The notes below the pieces were generated by a model. It did no database searches. It saw only the letters and a list, made by a program, of their open reading frames with translations, and had not been told where the DNA came from. The translations under genes and the position numbers were made by a program. Shown here piece after piece: positions 6,912-13,807 of a stretch of DNA of 18,588 nucleotides. Source of the stretch: Dehalococcoidia bacterium (GTDB lineage Bacteria > Chloroflexota > Dehalococcoidia > GIF9 > AB-539-J10); assembly GCA_003562555.1 (NCBI GenBank), contig PWUO01000058.1, forward strand, positions 1 through 18,588. The letters run 5' to 3'. Every line of letters starts with the position of its first letter. Positions within the stretch are counted from its first letter, which is position 1.

Positions 6912-7562
6912 TTGCTGTGGGTTGTCGTTGCGCTGTGCATCCTTGTCGCGCTGACAGCCTTGGTACTGTCTATCCCCGTGGACCTCGGCCTTCGGGCCGT
7001 GGTCCACGGTAGAGCCTCGGCTTACATCAGGGTTGAGTGGCTGTTCGGTCGCGTGGGGAAGACCTATCGCACCGGTGAACGTGCGGAAGAGTCAGAGCGT
7101 TCACACGCGGGCAAGCAGAAGAAGGGCAGGGTGGCCGAGAAGAAGAAGCGGACGCCCGGAGTGGTCGCGAGTGCTCGCTCGAAGGGCCGCCTTGTGTGGG
7201 CATTAGTGCGCCTGCCGGGGCTGTGGCACCACGTTATTCGGTTTGTCATTTCTGTCGTGCGATGCATCAGGGTGCGAGTGTTGCACGTCGACTTCAGAGT
7301 TGACCTGGGAGATCCTGTCGACACTGCGATGATCGTGGGGGGAGTGTCTCAGGCGGCGATGATGACCAGTATGTGGTCCTCGCACACCTTTCGGGTGATG
7401 CCCTCCTTTTTGGGCGATGCTATCCTTGACGGCGAGACCAGCATGGCGTTTAGACTGCGTCCAATCTGCGTGGTTCCTCCGGTGCTTCGATTTGTGTTCT
7501 CGACTGCCACACTGCGGGCAATCGTTGTGTTGGTGCGTTACAGATGGGGCAAAGACAGTTAG
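6912..7562 (+). CDS. DUF2953 (YtfI-like) membrane-anchored protein
   Basis: The 216-residue protein begins with a single strong membrane segment (LLWVVVALCILVALTALVLSI). A basic, probably cytoplasmic linker rich in Lys/Arg (about residues 55-85) precedes a region with VLHVDFRVDLGDPVDTAMIVGGVSQA, which is the hallmark of DUF2953. Its function is unknown. It follows the GerW gene with a 3-nt gap, matching the ytfJ-ytfI neighbourhood of Firmicutes and supporting a functional pair. The start is TTG at 6912, with AAGGA 7 nt upstream at the end of the preceding gene; no ATG would preserve the membrane segment. Confidence 0.82.
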   Translation: MLWVVVALCILVALTALVLSIPVDLGLRAVVHGRASAYIRVEWLFGRVGKTYRTGERAEESERSHAGKQKKGRVAEKKKRTPGVVASARSKGRLVWALVRLPGLWHHVIRFVISVVRCIRVRVLHVDFRVDLGDPVDTAMIVGGVSQAAMMTSMWSSHTFRVMPSFLGDAILDGETSMAFRLRPICVVPPVLRFVFSTATLRAIVVLVRYRWGKDS

Positions 7563-7798
7563 AGCTTGAGCCGGCGGTTCGTGTGGCCGGGCACGACCTC
7601 ATTCCTATCGTATGGACGGTGGAACGGCGGGACTGGCTCCCGACCGGCTTCATGATGGCAATGTGCCGAGAGGCGATCGGCGTCATCGTGCGGAACCGTG
7701 CTGGTCTTCATGTGTATCTGGCAGATGGTCGTGACGTCAGCATCGAGCAACTTGTGTCTGAGTATCCCTCCCTCACCGATGTGGTATCCGATCTCTGA
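7544..7798 (+). CDS. Small hypothetical protein after the GerW/DUF2953 pair
   Basis: I do not recognise this 84-residue protein. It overlaps the last 19 bases of the DUF2953 gene in another frame, so it is probably translated by coupling; only a weak ribosome site is visible. The product has no membrane segment. It alternates hydrophobic and charged residues (HDLIPIVWTVERRDW, REAIGVIVRNRAGLHVYLADGRDV), as in a small beta-rich fold, and ends in an acidic helix (SIEQLVSEYPSLTDVVSDL). The overlap, same-strand position and codon pattern make it a likely real third gene of the operon. Confidence 0.6.
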   Translation: MGQRQLELEPAVRVAGHDLIPIVWTVERRDWLPTGFMMAMCREAIGVIVRNRAGLHVYLADGRDVSIEQLVSEYPSLTDVVSDL

Positions 7799-7876
7799 TT
7801 TCCAACCCGGCATCGGTCGTGACGCGGATGCCGCAGCAGGAGTGTCAATTCCGAATCTGATTGCGGCCGGTCCGCG

Positions 7877-8371
7877 CTAGTCACGTTGTCGCTGGACCGG
7901 CAGGCCTTCCCGTTCCCATCCCAGGAACCCACCGCTGACGTCACAAACGTTCTCGAAGCCCTGTCGTCGCATCTGCGCGACTACCGCGCGGCTTGAATTC
8001 CCGCTGCGGCAGCAGATCACATAGGTGGCGTCTCTCGGCATGTCAAGAATCCTCGACCAGAATGCGGGATCGCTGGAAGCGATGTTCACGGCGCCTGATA
8101 TGTGTCCCCGTGAATACTCGGCTTCGGTTCGCGTATCCAGTACGACAATGCTCGTTTCAGCGTCCGATTGGTTCTCGATGAGGTCGAGTGCCTGCTGTGG
8201 GGTCATTGTGATGCCCGCGCATGTGCCGGTGTCTCCGATTGTGGCTGACCAGCTGCTGAACGGGTATCCCGGGGCACGAAGATGAGGCGCAGATTGACAA
8301 CCTGCCAGCAGCAGCAGCAGCGCAAGAGGCAGCAGCCCCACCAGAGCGGCAATCTGTTCATGTCGCGTCAT
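7877..8371 (-). CDS. Lipoprotein with a rhodanese (sulfurtransferase) domain
   Basis: The 164-residue precursor has a lipoprotein signal: charged MTRHEQ, a Leu-rich core and the lipobox LAGC with lipidated Cys25. After a short linker comes a rhodanese domain with VVLDTRTEAEYSRGHISGAVNI at about 76-97 and the catalytic loop CRSGNSSR, active Cys121. The C-terminus GFENVCDVSGGFLGWEREGLPV is typical of the single-domain GlpE/PspE class. It should act outside the cytoplasm, on a sulfane-sulfur or redox substrate that cannot be named. The ATG at 8371 overlaps the photolyase stop (ATGA), so it is the last gene of the dnaJ operon; no strong independent ribosome site is seen. Confidence 0.88.
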   Translation of the reverse strand: MTRHEQIAALVGLLPLALLLLLAGCQSAPHLRAPGYPFSSWSATIGDTGTCAGITMTPQQALDLIENQSDAETSIVVLDTRTEAEYSRGHISGAVNIASSDPAFWSRILDMPRDATYVICCRSGNSSRAVVAQMRRQGFENVCDVSGGFLGWEREGLPVQRQRD

Positions 8372-9726
8372 GATGCTGTTCTTCCTGCTCCAATGCGCGC
8401 AAGGTACGTGTTCATGTCGAACTTGCGCTCCAGTCCACGAGCGTTCATGTAGCGAACCTTGCCGAAGATGGGACGCTCGGACCACGCACGGTCGTGCATG
8501 CCGAAGCACCAGGCTACTCCCGCATACGAGTTCGGGTCACGGCCGTCCATCTGCCAGCGGTTGTTCAGATGGATGGCTCGTGTGAACGCATGTTCTGGAC
8601 TTTCGGACCACTCGATCAGCTTCTTGCCCCAGTACATCCGCATGTAGTTGTGCATAGTTCCTGTGCGCACCATTTCGTGCTGCGCTGCATTCCAGTAGGG
8701 GTCGTGAGTCTCCCCACGCTCAAGCGAAGCCAGATCGTACGTGTACGGTCGTGCATCCATAACGTGGGCGTTCAACGTCGCTTTCGCCCACGGTGGCAAA
8801 GGTGAGAGTGAGTCATACCGCTCGTGATAGTGCACGTAGTTCAGGCTCAGCTCCCTCCTGATAATCAATTCGTCCAGGAATACCTCGGTCCCTGGTCCCC
8901 CACGCTCGCGCGCCTGCAGTGCGATCTGAAGAGGAGATATCTGACCGAAGTGAAGGTACGGACTGAGTCCCGAAGAACATGCGAAACCAGGGTCGCTTCG
9001 TAGTTCCTGGTAGAGGTGCAACTTCTGATCGATGAATGTCTCCAGCGACCGCTCGGCCTGCGTCGCGCCTCCGCGCAACCCGGGCACCGGTGGGACCGAT
9101 CGATCCAGATTCATCGATCCTATTACTGAGCCGAGGTCGTTCAGGGAGATCGAATCTTCGTCCAGTGACAGTAGCCCTGCGGCTGCCGCCCTGTGTTCGA
9201 CAGGCACGAGGTATCGCAATAGGAGGCGGCCGATCTTCGGACGTAACGTCGCGGCTGTGTACTCGGCCTTCGGTGATGCCGACTGCACCGGTACAATGGC
9301 ATCTGTCTCGACCTGGATGAGCGGACACTCAAGTCGCTCAGCAACCTGCGCCCGCCACATCTTCTGGTGTCTAAGGTAGCCCCGGTCAGTTACGACGAGC
9401 GCGGCTCGACGGGCAATGAGCGGCACCTGTAAGACAGGGGATCCCATCCTGATGAGGAACTCGATGCGCCTGTGGCGCAGTGCCGCCGCTGTCTCCCTGA
9501 GTCCCTCGAGCATGAACGTGTAATGGCGAACATTGGCCTCGGGATAGTCGTCCATGAGACAGAAGAGCACGATCAGTGGAAGCGACAGATCGTTGGCGCG
9601 TCGTATGGCGAACTCAAGCGCATGGTTGTACACGGCCCGCTGCGAGGCCTGCATCCAGTACAGGACGAATGCACCGCGTGTGGTGGTGCGGTGGTTGAGG
9701 GATACGATCCTGTCCTGTTGAATCAC
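8368..9726 (-). CDS. phr: Class II CPD photolyase (deoxyribodipyrimidine photo-lyase)
   Basis: A 452-residue flavoprotein that repairs cyclobutane pyrimidine dimers with blue/near-UV light. The N-terminal antenna domain starts with VLYWMQASQRAVYNHALEFAI, a class II signature. The FAD domain holds GLSPYLHFGQISPLQIAL, ELIIRRELSLNYVHYHE, and the class II C-terminal block WQMDGRDPNSYAGVAWCFG, MHDRAWSERPIFGKVRYMN and RGLERKFD. Length is normal for the class. The frame is open to 9816, but GTG at 9726 overlaps the stop of the preceding gene as GTGA and fits the family N-terminus. It shows this organism or its ancestors meet light, even though other genes here suggest anaerobic metabolism. Confidence 0.95.
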   Translation of the reverse strand: MIQQDRIVSLNHRTTTRGAFVLYWMQASQRAVYNHALEFAIRRANDLSLPLIVLFCLMDDYPEANVRHYTFMLEGLRETAAALRHRRIEFLIRMGSPVLQVPLIARRAALVVTDRGYLRHQKMWRAQVAERLECPLIQVETDAIVPVQSASPKAEYTAATLRPKIGRLLLRYLVPVEHRAAAAGLLSLDEDSISLNDLGSVIGSMNLDRSVPPVPGLRGGATQAERSLETFIDQKLHLYQELRSDPGFACSSGLSPYLHFGQISPLQIALQARERGGPGTEVFLDELIIRRELSLNYVHYHERYDSLSPLPPWAKATLNAHVMDARPYTYDLASLERGETHDPYWNAAQHEMVRTGTMHNYMRMYWGKKLIEWSESPEHAFTRAIHLNNRWQMDGRDPNSYAGVAWCFGMHDRAWSERPIFGKVRYMNARGLERKFDMNTYLARIGAGRTAS

Positions 9727-10664
9727 CGGACTGTGCTGTCTACGCCTGCTGCGGAAATGATACCCGCCGCGGCCAGAAATCCGGGACTCTGCTGCAGTCC
9801 CTGGATCGTGTTCCACTCCCCAATTTCACACACCCGGATTGCCGTCGCTGGAGTGTAGCGGCGCACAAGGTCCCAGTCGAGCCGTCCATCCCCGGGGCAC
9901 TGGTGATCGCGTTCGTGGTTCATGTCGTGCAAATGAATACCGATCATTCGGTGCGAGTGGCGTTGGAGCCATTCTTCATGTGTGGTGAATCCCAGCTGTT
10001 CATGAGTTGCTGCATGGCCGGTATCGTGCCAGTAACCTACGACCTCAGGATCTGAAACCGCAAGCATCATCTCCATCTCATCGATGTTTGGTATCTCGTG
10101 CAGGTTGTGACGCGTCTCCACACCGAGCAGGACTCCTCTCTCCCTGGCCAGTGCTTCCAGTTCATGAAGCGTCTCCAGCGCCCGGTCCATATGGGCGGCA
10201 GCAGTTCGTGCCCGCAGTTCAGGTATTCGCCGCTGTACGTCGATGTATTCGGGCGACTCGGTCCTGCATTCGTGCCACAGGTCGTGAAGGGTGCGCTGCA
10301 TCTCCTTGCCTATCGGCACGTGTCCCATGTGAAGCACCACGGCTGCTGCGCGGTACCTTGCCGCCTGCTCGATTGTCTCTTTGGCGAATCCGATCGCCTC
10401 CCGACGCTCGCCTTCGTCGAGGGAGCCGAGGTTCAGGTCATACGATGATTTCCCGAGGGAAGAGCGTTCATTCGGGGTGGGATTGTGCAGGCTAGAGAGC
10501 GGCAGAGGGCCGGAAGCGAGTCTCTCCAGCATCTCTAAGGAGGTTACGTAGGCATTGGCCTCGATGGCTGTGTAGCCCCATTCCTGGGCGTCGCGTGAGA
10601 ACTCCAGGAGGTCCGGGTACCGCCCGCGTGCGGGCATCGTGGAGATCGACAGGTTGTCCGTCAT
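9723..10664 (-). CDS. Sugar phosphate isomerase/epimerase-like TIM-barrel protein (AP_endonuc_2 family)
   Basis: The 313-residue protein fits the xylose isomerase-like TIM-barrel superfamily. Probable metal ligands lie in GVLLGVETRHN (Glu), VGYWHDTGHAATHE (His/Asp), MIGIHLHDMNHERDH and IRVCEIGEW (Glu), the usual strand-end positions. The substrate is unknown; sugar, polyol and inosose isomerases as well as AP endonuclease IV share the fold. Its position between dnaJ and a photolyase could hint at a DNA-repair endonuclease, but the sequence is shorter in key loops than Nfo and looks more like the general isomerase group. It starts at 10664 in ATGA overlap with dnaJ and ends in GTGA overlap with phr. 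A ribosome site (AGGAGG, within the dnaJ end) precedes the ATG. Confidence 0.78.
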   Translation of the reverse strand: MTDNLSISTMPARGRYPDLLEFSRDAQEWGYTAIEANAYVTSLEMLERLASGPLPLSSLHNPTPNERSSLGKSSYDLNLGSLDEGERREAIGFAKETIEQAARYRAAAVVLHMGHVPIGKEMQRTLHDLWHECRTESPEYIDVQRRIPELRARTAAAHMDRALETLHELEALARERGVLLGVETRHNLHEIPNIDEMEMMLAVSDPEVVGYWHDTGHAATHEQLGFTTHEEWLQRHSHRMIGIHLHDMNHERDHQCPGDGRLDWDLVRRYTPATAIRVCEIGEWNTIQGLQQSPGFLAAAGIISAAGVDSTVR

Positions 10665-11764
10665 GTGGCGCCTCCTTCCTGCTCAAGACGTCGGAATTCG
10701 CGAAGGATCTCCTTCTGCTGTCGCGTGAGGTGCGTTGGCACCGAGACTCTCACCACCACGTAGAGATCTCCTCTGCGTTTGCTGCCCAGTATTGGCATGC
10801 CCTTGCCCTTGAGCCGAATCAGGGTGCCGTTCTGTGTTCCTTCGGGCACCTCCAGCGTGCACTCTCCGTCGAGGCTGGGAACCGGTAGAGATGCGCCAAG
10901 CGCCGCCTCAGCGATGCCGATATCCTGCTGCAGGTATAGGTCCTCGCCATGGCGCTCGAACACGGGGTGCCTGGCAACGCTCACGACGACGTAGAGATCG
11001 CCAGGGGCAGTATCCCCATCGCCGGGCTCTCCTTCCCTCTCCAGTCGTAAGGTATGTCCGCTTTCCACTCCGGCAGGAATGGTTATCGTGACGTCGTGGT
11101 CCTCTTCGAGGGCACCGCTGCCCTCACAGAGCGAGCACTTCTCCCTCACGATACGGCCCGTTCCGCGGCACTCACCGCAGACGCTGATCTGCCTGAATAC
11201 TCCGATGCCGGACCGGTGTTCCCTGACCGCCTGTCCGCTTCCCTCGCAGCGTTCGCATGTGTTAATCGCGCCTTCCTTCGCGCCGGAACCGCGGCAGGAA
11301 GTGCAGGTCCGGCGGCGGGGAAACTCGAGTACCCGCTCCACGCCGGTTGCGGCCTCCTCCAGCGTGAGCTCGAGGTTGTACCGCAGGTCTGATGCCCGGC
11401 GCCTCTCTCGAGTACCTGTGCGGCCCCTGCCGAACAGGTTGTCGAATATGCCATTGCCGAACCCGAAGCCGCCCAAACCGAACTCACGGAACAGGGTGGA
11501 GAAGTCGACGCCGCCGAATATGTCCGACTGACTGTAGCCGGAGAGACCGTCATGACCGTAGCGATCGTACATGCGACGCTTGTCGCAGTCACACAGCACC
11601 GCGTATGCCTCGTTCAACTCCTTCATCCTGGAGACGCACTCGTTGTCGCCAGGATTGCGGTCCGGGTGAAAGCGCATCGCCAGGGTGCGATAGGCACGTT
11701 TGAGAGTGGTCTCGTCGGCGGTTCGGTCGACGCCCAGTACCTCGTAGTAGTCTCTTCTTTCCAT
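10661..11764 (-). CDS. dnaJ: DnaJ, Hsp40 co-chaperone
   Basis: A full-length type I DnaJ of 367 residues that stimulates the DnaK ATPase and delivers unfolded clients. The J-domain is at 1-70 with HPD at 33-35. A Gly/Phe-rich region follows (GGFGFGNGIFDNLFGRG), then four zinc-binding CxxCxGxG motifs: CTSCRGSG, CERCEGSG, CGECRGTG and CSLCEGSG. The substrate-binding domains contain VTITIPAGVESGHTLRL and GDLYVVVSVARHPVFERHGEDLY. The ATG at 11764 opens the J-domain directly (MERRDYYEVLGV); the open frame upstream to 11824 is not J-domain and spans the predicted promoter. No dnaK or grpE is adjacent. It is the first gene of a four-gene overlapping operon, so the photolyase and rhodanese may share its transcription. 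Confidence 0.96.
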   Translation of the reverse strand: MERRDYYEVLGVDRTADETTLKRAYRTLAMRFHPDRNPGDNECVSRMKELNEAYAVLCDCDKRRMYDRYGHDGLSGYSQSDIFGGVDFSTLFREFGLGGFGFGNGIFDNLFGRGRTGTRERRRASDLRYNLELTLEEAATGVERVLEFPRRRTCTSCRGSGAKEGAINTCERCEGSGQAVREHRSGIGVFRQISVCGECRGTGRIVREKCSLCEGSGALEEDHDVTITIPAGVESGHTLRLEREGEPGDGDTAPGDLYVVVSVARHPVFERHGEDLYLQQDIGIAEAALGASLPVPSLDGECTLEVPEGTQNGTLIRLKGKGMPILGSKRRGDLYVVVRVSVPTHLTRQQKEILREFRRLEQEGGAT

Positions 11765-11814
11765 GGTGTGTCGACGTGATTCGGCGGGATGCGGGCACGC
11801 CAGCGCCAACGTGG

Positions 11815-11844
11815 ATTGTAGCACTGCGTGCGTGACTCGACCAA
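11815..11844 (-). promoter_or_regulatory. Predicted promoter of the dnaJ operon (TTGGTC - 18 bp - TACAAT)
   Basis: On the minus strand TTGGTC (11844-11839) precedes TACAAT (11820-11815) by 18 bp. A start near 11808 leaves about 44 nt before the dnaJ ATG. The -10 matches consensus at 5 of 6 positions, the -35 at 3 of 6. Confidence 0.42.
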
Positions 11845-11939
11845 CTGGCTACCTGACTTCGGCGCCGGAACAGGTGCGAAGAGACGGTCATGTACTGCAT
11901 GATGCAGGATGCCGCGGACGGTACCATGCCCCCAGCCTT

Positions 11940-11968
11940 TTGAGCAATGATGGTGGGTACGGTAGCAT
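11940..11968 (+). promoter_or_regulatory. Possible promoter of the cupin gene (TTGAGC - 17 bp - TAGCAT)
   Basis: TTGAGC (11940-11945) and TAGCAT (11963-11968) are spaced 17 bp, each matching consensus at 4 of 6 positions. The leader to the GTG at 12072 would be about 97 nt. It is the best candidate seen in the gap but is weak. Confidence 0.3.
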
Positions 11969-12071
11969 GTCGATGCAGTTAGACTAAGTCGTCAACGTCT
12001 TGGACACGGTGTTCGGTGTGGACGTTCGGTGGCGGCAGTCAGCAACGCTGTGAGACGTAAGGAGTGATGAC

Positions 12072-12422
12072 GTGAAGCACGAAGACTCAATGTATGAGGA
12101 TGAACATGGACTGAAGGGCCGGGCCCTGAGGTTGGCCGATCTGGTGACATATCAGGAAGGATCGGTTGTAAGCAGGACCGTGGTCGACCGCAAGGTCGGC
12201 ACGGTGACGCTGTTCGCTTTTGATAAGGGGCAGGGACTGAGCGAGCATACTGCTCCCTATGATGCCCTGGTTCATGTGTTCGACGGAGAGGCGCAGGTTG
12301 CGATTGCCGGCAGAGAGGTGCGGGTACAGGCCGGCGAGATGGTCATCATGCCGGCGCACCAGCCGCATTCGCTGCACGCCACCACGGCGTTCAAAATGAT
12401 GCTGGTTATGATCAGATCGTGA
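12072..12422 (+). CDS. Small single-domain cupin protein
   Basis: The 116-residue product is one cupin_2-type beta-barrel. Cupin motif 1 is GQGLSEHTAPYDALVHVFDGEAQV (about 57-80) and motif 2 is VRVQAGEMVIMPAHQPHSLHA (about 84-104), with His residues likely to hold a metal. The usual HxH of motif 1 is reduced to one His (EHTAP), so metal binding may be altered. Substrate and role are unknown; small cupins of this type are often called quercetin-dioxygenase-like or sensor proteins without proof. The GTG at 12072 is chosen because AAGGAG lies 7 nt upstream; ATG 12090 is an alternative. It is probably monocistronic and converges with the lipoprotein gene 55 bp away. Confidence 0.82.
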   Translation: MKHEDSMYEDEHGLKGRALRLADLVTYQEGSVVSRTVVDRKVGTVTLFAFDKGQGLSEHTAPYDALVHVFDGEAQVAIAGREVRVQAGEMVIMPAHQPHSLHATTAFKMMLVMIRS

Positions 12423-12477
12423 CAGGTTCCGGGGCCTATGGCTCAAGGTTCGTGGGGTGTTGTCTCAAACGGGCCCG

Positions 12478-13494
12478 TCATCTGCGGCGGGCAACGTAGA
12501 TGTCTGCTTCCAGCATCTGCCCGTCACGAAAGAAGTGATGCACGAAGTAGAGGTTTCCGTGTCGGTCCAGCGTTGGCTCTGCCGCAAACTGTGACACGAT
12601 CAGCTCCGGTTCGTCCCATCCAGTCTCGCCAAGGACTGCGCGGAATACTGCCGGAGTGCCCATGTGGATTCTCGTGAACCACAGTTCGCGACCATCCTCG
12701 GTGACGAACGGCCAGCCGTCGGTCTCAGGGGAGTTAAGCTCCACCACATTCACAGGTTCCGACCACTCTCCGTTGCTGCGAGTGGTCATCCAGATGTCGT
12801 AACCACCCTTGCCTCCGGGGCGGTCCGCGTGGAAATACATCGTCTGTCCGTTTGCGGTGAGATGCATCTCACCTATCTGGTACTCCGCGTTCAGTTGCGC
12901 TCCGGCATTGCGCCAGTCGCGCCACTCGCCGTCTTGCCAGTGCGCTATCCACATGTCAACACCCCGGTAGTTGCCTTCTCGCGCGGATGCAAACCACATC
13001 TCTGACCCCAGAACGAAAGGGGCACCATCCAGGGCGAGCATGTCATGAGCCTGCAGCACGACGCGCTCAGCTTCGCTCCACGTGGAACCCTCCATACGGC
13101 TGACGTAGATCCCTGTCACACCGTCGAACAACTGTCTCTCCGCCGGTACACGAACGTCAGGGGTGAAGAAGAAGTACATCGTCGTGCCGTCAGGCGTGAC
13201 GAACGCGGAATCTTCTGCTCCGGCGGTGTTGATGCCCCCGGATACAGGCTCGGGCTGGTGGAACTCGTCGCTGTGGAGCAAGGGGGGATGCACGTCGGTC
13301 TCCGGAGTGATCTTGACTGCATCGCGGGGCAGCGCTTCGATGCGTGTGATGCGCCTGGGCGGATCGGACGGGTCGGATGGCTGCGGCGTCGAGGGGACAC
13401 CCGGGCCTTCATTGCAGGACGTAAGAAGACAGAGCGCAAAGGCAAGGAGCGCGTATGCCACTATGCGCATCCGTTTGTATCGTGTGGCCCGCAC
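12478..13494 (-). CDS. Lipoprotein with PD40/WD40-like beta-propeller repeats
   Basis: The precursor has a basic n-region (RATRYKRMR), a hydrophobic core and the lipobox LTSC (lipidated Cys at about 27). A Pro/Ser/Asp-rich linker follows, then a propeller-like domain with PD40/TolB-like repeat units: DSAFVTPDGTTMYFFF, DGAPFVLGSEMWFAS, GEMHLTANGQTMYFHADR, TDGWPFVTEDGRELWFTR and AEPTLDRHGNLYFVHH. Such domains occur in surface proteins and TolB-like factors; no catalytic residues stand out. GTG at 13494 is preferred because AAGGG lies 8 nt upstream; ATG at 13470 would give a shorter n-region with no ribosome site. It appears monocistronic, transcribed away from the oxidoreductase operon. Confidence 0.82.
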   Translation of the reverse strand: MRATRYKRMRIVAYALLAFALCLLTSCNEGPGVPSTPQPSDPSDPPRRITRIEALPRDAVKITPETDVHPPLLHSDEFHQPEPVSGGINTAGAEDSAFVTPDGTTMYFFFTPDVRVPAERQLFDGVTGIYVSRMEGSTWSEAERVVLQAHDMLALDGAPFVLGSEMWFASAREGNYRGVDMWIAHWQDGEWRDWRNAGAQLNAEYQIGEMHLTANGQTMYFHADRPGGKGGYDIWMTTRSNGEWSEPVNVVELNSPETDGWPFVTEDGRELWFTRIHMGTPAVFRAVLGETGWDEPELIVSQFAAEPTLDRHGNLYFVHHFFRDGQMLEADIYVARRR

Positions 13495-13583
13495 GTGCAC
13501 TGCCCTTCTTCTCCCCGGTGTAACTGCGTTGCAGCGATCCATTTCGAATGTAACACATATGCGCTGGAGGCGCATGACGGGGC

Positions 13584-13613
13584 TTGCCATCACCGTCGGA
13601 TACGGAGTATCCT
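13584..13613 (+). promoter_or_regulatory. Predicted promoter of the leader peptide / ferredoxin oxidoreductase operon (TTGCCA - 18 bp - TATCCT)
   Basis: TTGCCA (13584-13589) matches the -35 consensus at 5 of 6 positions and is 18 bp before TATCCT (13608-13613, 4 of 6). Transcription would start near 13620, directly in front of the ribosome site of the leader ORF. That gives a leader RNA of about 190 nt before the first structural gene, the arrangement expected for attenuation. Confidence 0.5.
13598..13612. promoter_or_regulatory. Inverted repeat over the -10 region (possible operator)
   Basis: GGATAC-GGA-GTATCC is a perfect 6-bp inverted repeat with a 3-bp spacer that overlaps the predicted -10 element. 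Its place suggests a repressor site, but no regulator gene is adjacent and the arms are short enough to arise by chance. Confidence 0.3.
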
Positions 13614-13631
13614 TCGGGCGAGGCGGACAGC

Positions 13632-13679
13632 ATGATAAGGGATGTAAGCCTGGTTATTGTGGTGGTCATACGCCAGTGA
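13632..13679 (+). CDS. Leader peptide rich in branched-chain residues (ilv-type attenuator leader)
   Basis: The 15-codon ORF encodes MIRDVSLVIVVVIRQ. Nine of 15 residues are Val, Ile or Leu, and residues 7-13 (LVIVVVI) are all branched-chain. AGGCGG lies 5 nt before the ATG. The stop TGA at 13677-13679 is followed 7 nt later by a strong intrinsic terminator. The Ile codons are ATA, ATT and ATA, not the ATC expected in a GC-rich genome. The pattern closely recalls the Escherichia coli ilvGMEDA leader (which contains SLVVISVVVIII), where ribosome speed over these codons senses charged tRNA. Here the downstream genes are a 2-oxoacid:ferredoxin oxidoreductase. The sequence evidence for a leader peptide is strong; its regulatory action is inferred. 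Confidence 0.8.
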   Translation: MIRDVSLVIVVVIRQ

Positions 13680-13686
13680 CCCTGGC

Positions 13687-13722
13687 GGGGGGCATGTCAC
13701 ACGACATGCCCCCCTCTTTTTT
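13687..13722 (+). terminator. Intrinsic terminator / attenuator in the oxidoreductase operon leader
   Basis: A perfect 12-bp stem pairs GGGGGGCATGTC (13687-13698) with GACATGCCCCCC (13703-13714) around an ACAC loop, followed by TCTTTTTT (13715-13722). No plus-strand structural gene ends upstream (the neighbour to the left is on minus), so the hairpin must act on the leader transcript from about 13620. It should stop transcription about 85 nt before the first structural gene unless overridden. Confidence 0.88.
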
Positions 13723-13764
13723 GTCGCGGAATATGGTAGTGACGATACCGCGATGAGGTGTAGG

Positions 13765-13781
13765 GGGCATGATGCATGCCC
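13765..13781 (+). promoter_or_regulatory. Hairpin just upstream of the first oxidoreductase gene's ribosome site
   Basis: GGGCATG (13765-13771) and CATGCCC (13775-13781) form a perfect 7-bp stem with an ATG loop, 10 nt before the AAGGAGGTG ribosome site at 13792-13800. Both arms can also pair with the matching arms of the attenuator hairpin at 13687-13714, so alternative structures are possible in read-through RNA. Confidence 0.45.
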
Positions 13782-13807
13782 TGCCCTGAAGAAGGAGGTG
13801 TGAGAGC

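Larger units (their letters stand above)
11765..12071. other. Divergent intergenic region between dnaJ and the cupin gene
   Basis: This 307-bp gap holds one plausible promoter in each direction (listed separately) and a 13-bp inverted repeat, CTGCAT-G-ATGCAG, near 11895-11910 that could be a protein site. I see no CIRCE-type (TTAGCACTC) heat-shock operator and no coding frame with a ribosome site. Confidence 0.5.

Noticed and set aside
13733..13756. Micro-ORF MVVTIPR after the attenuator
   Set aside because: Too short, without a good ribosome site, and located downstream of the terminator, where it could not influence it.
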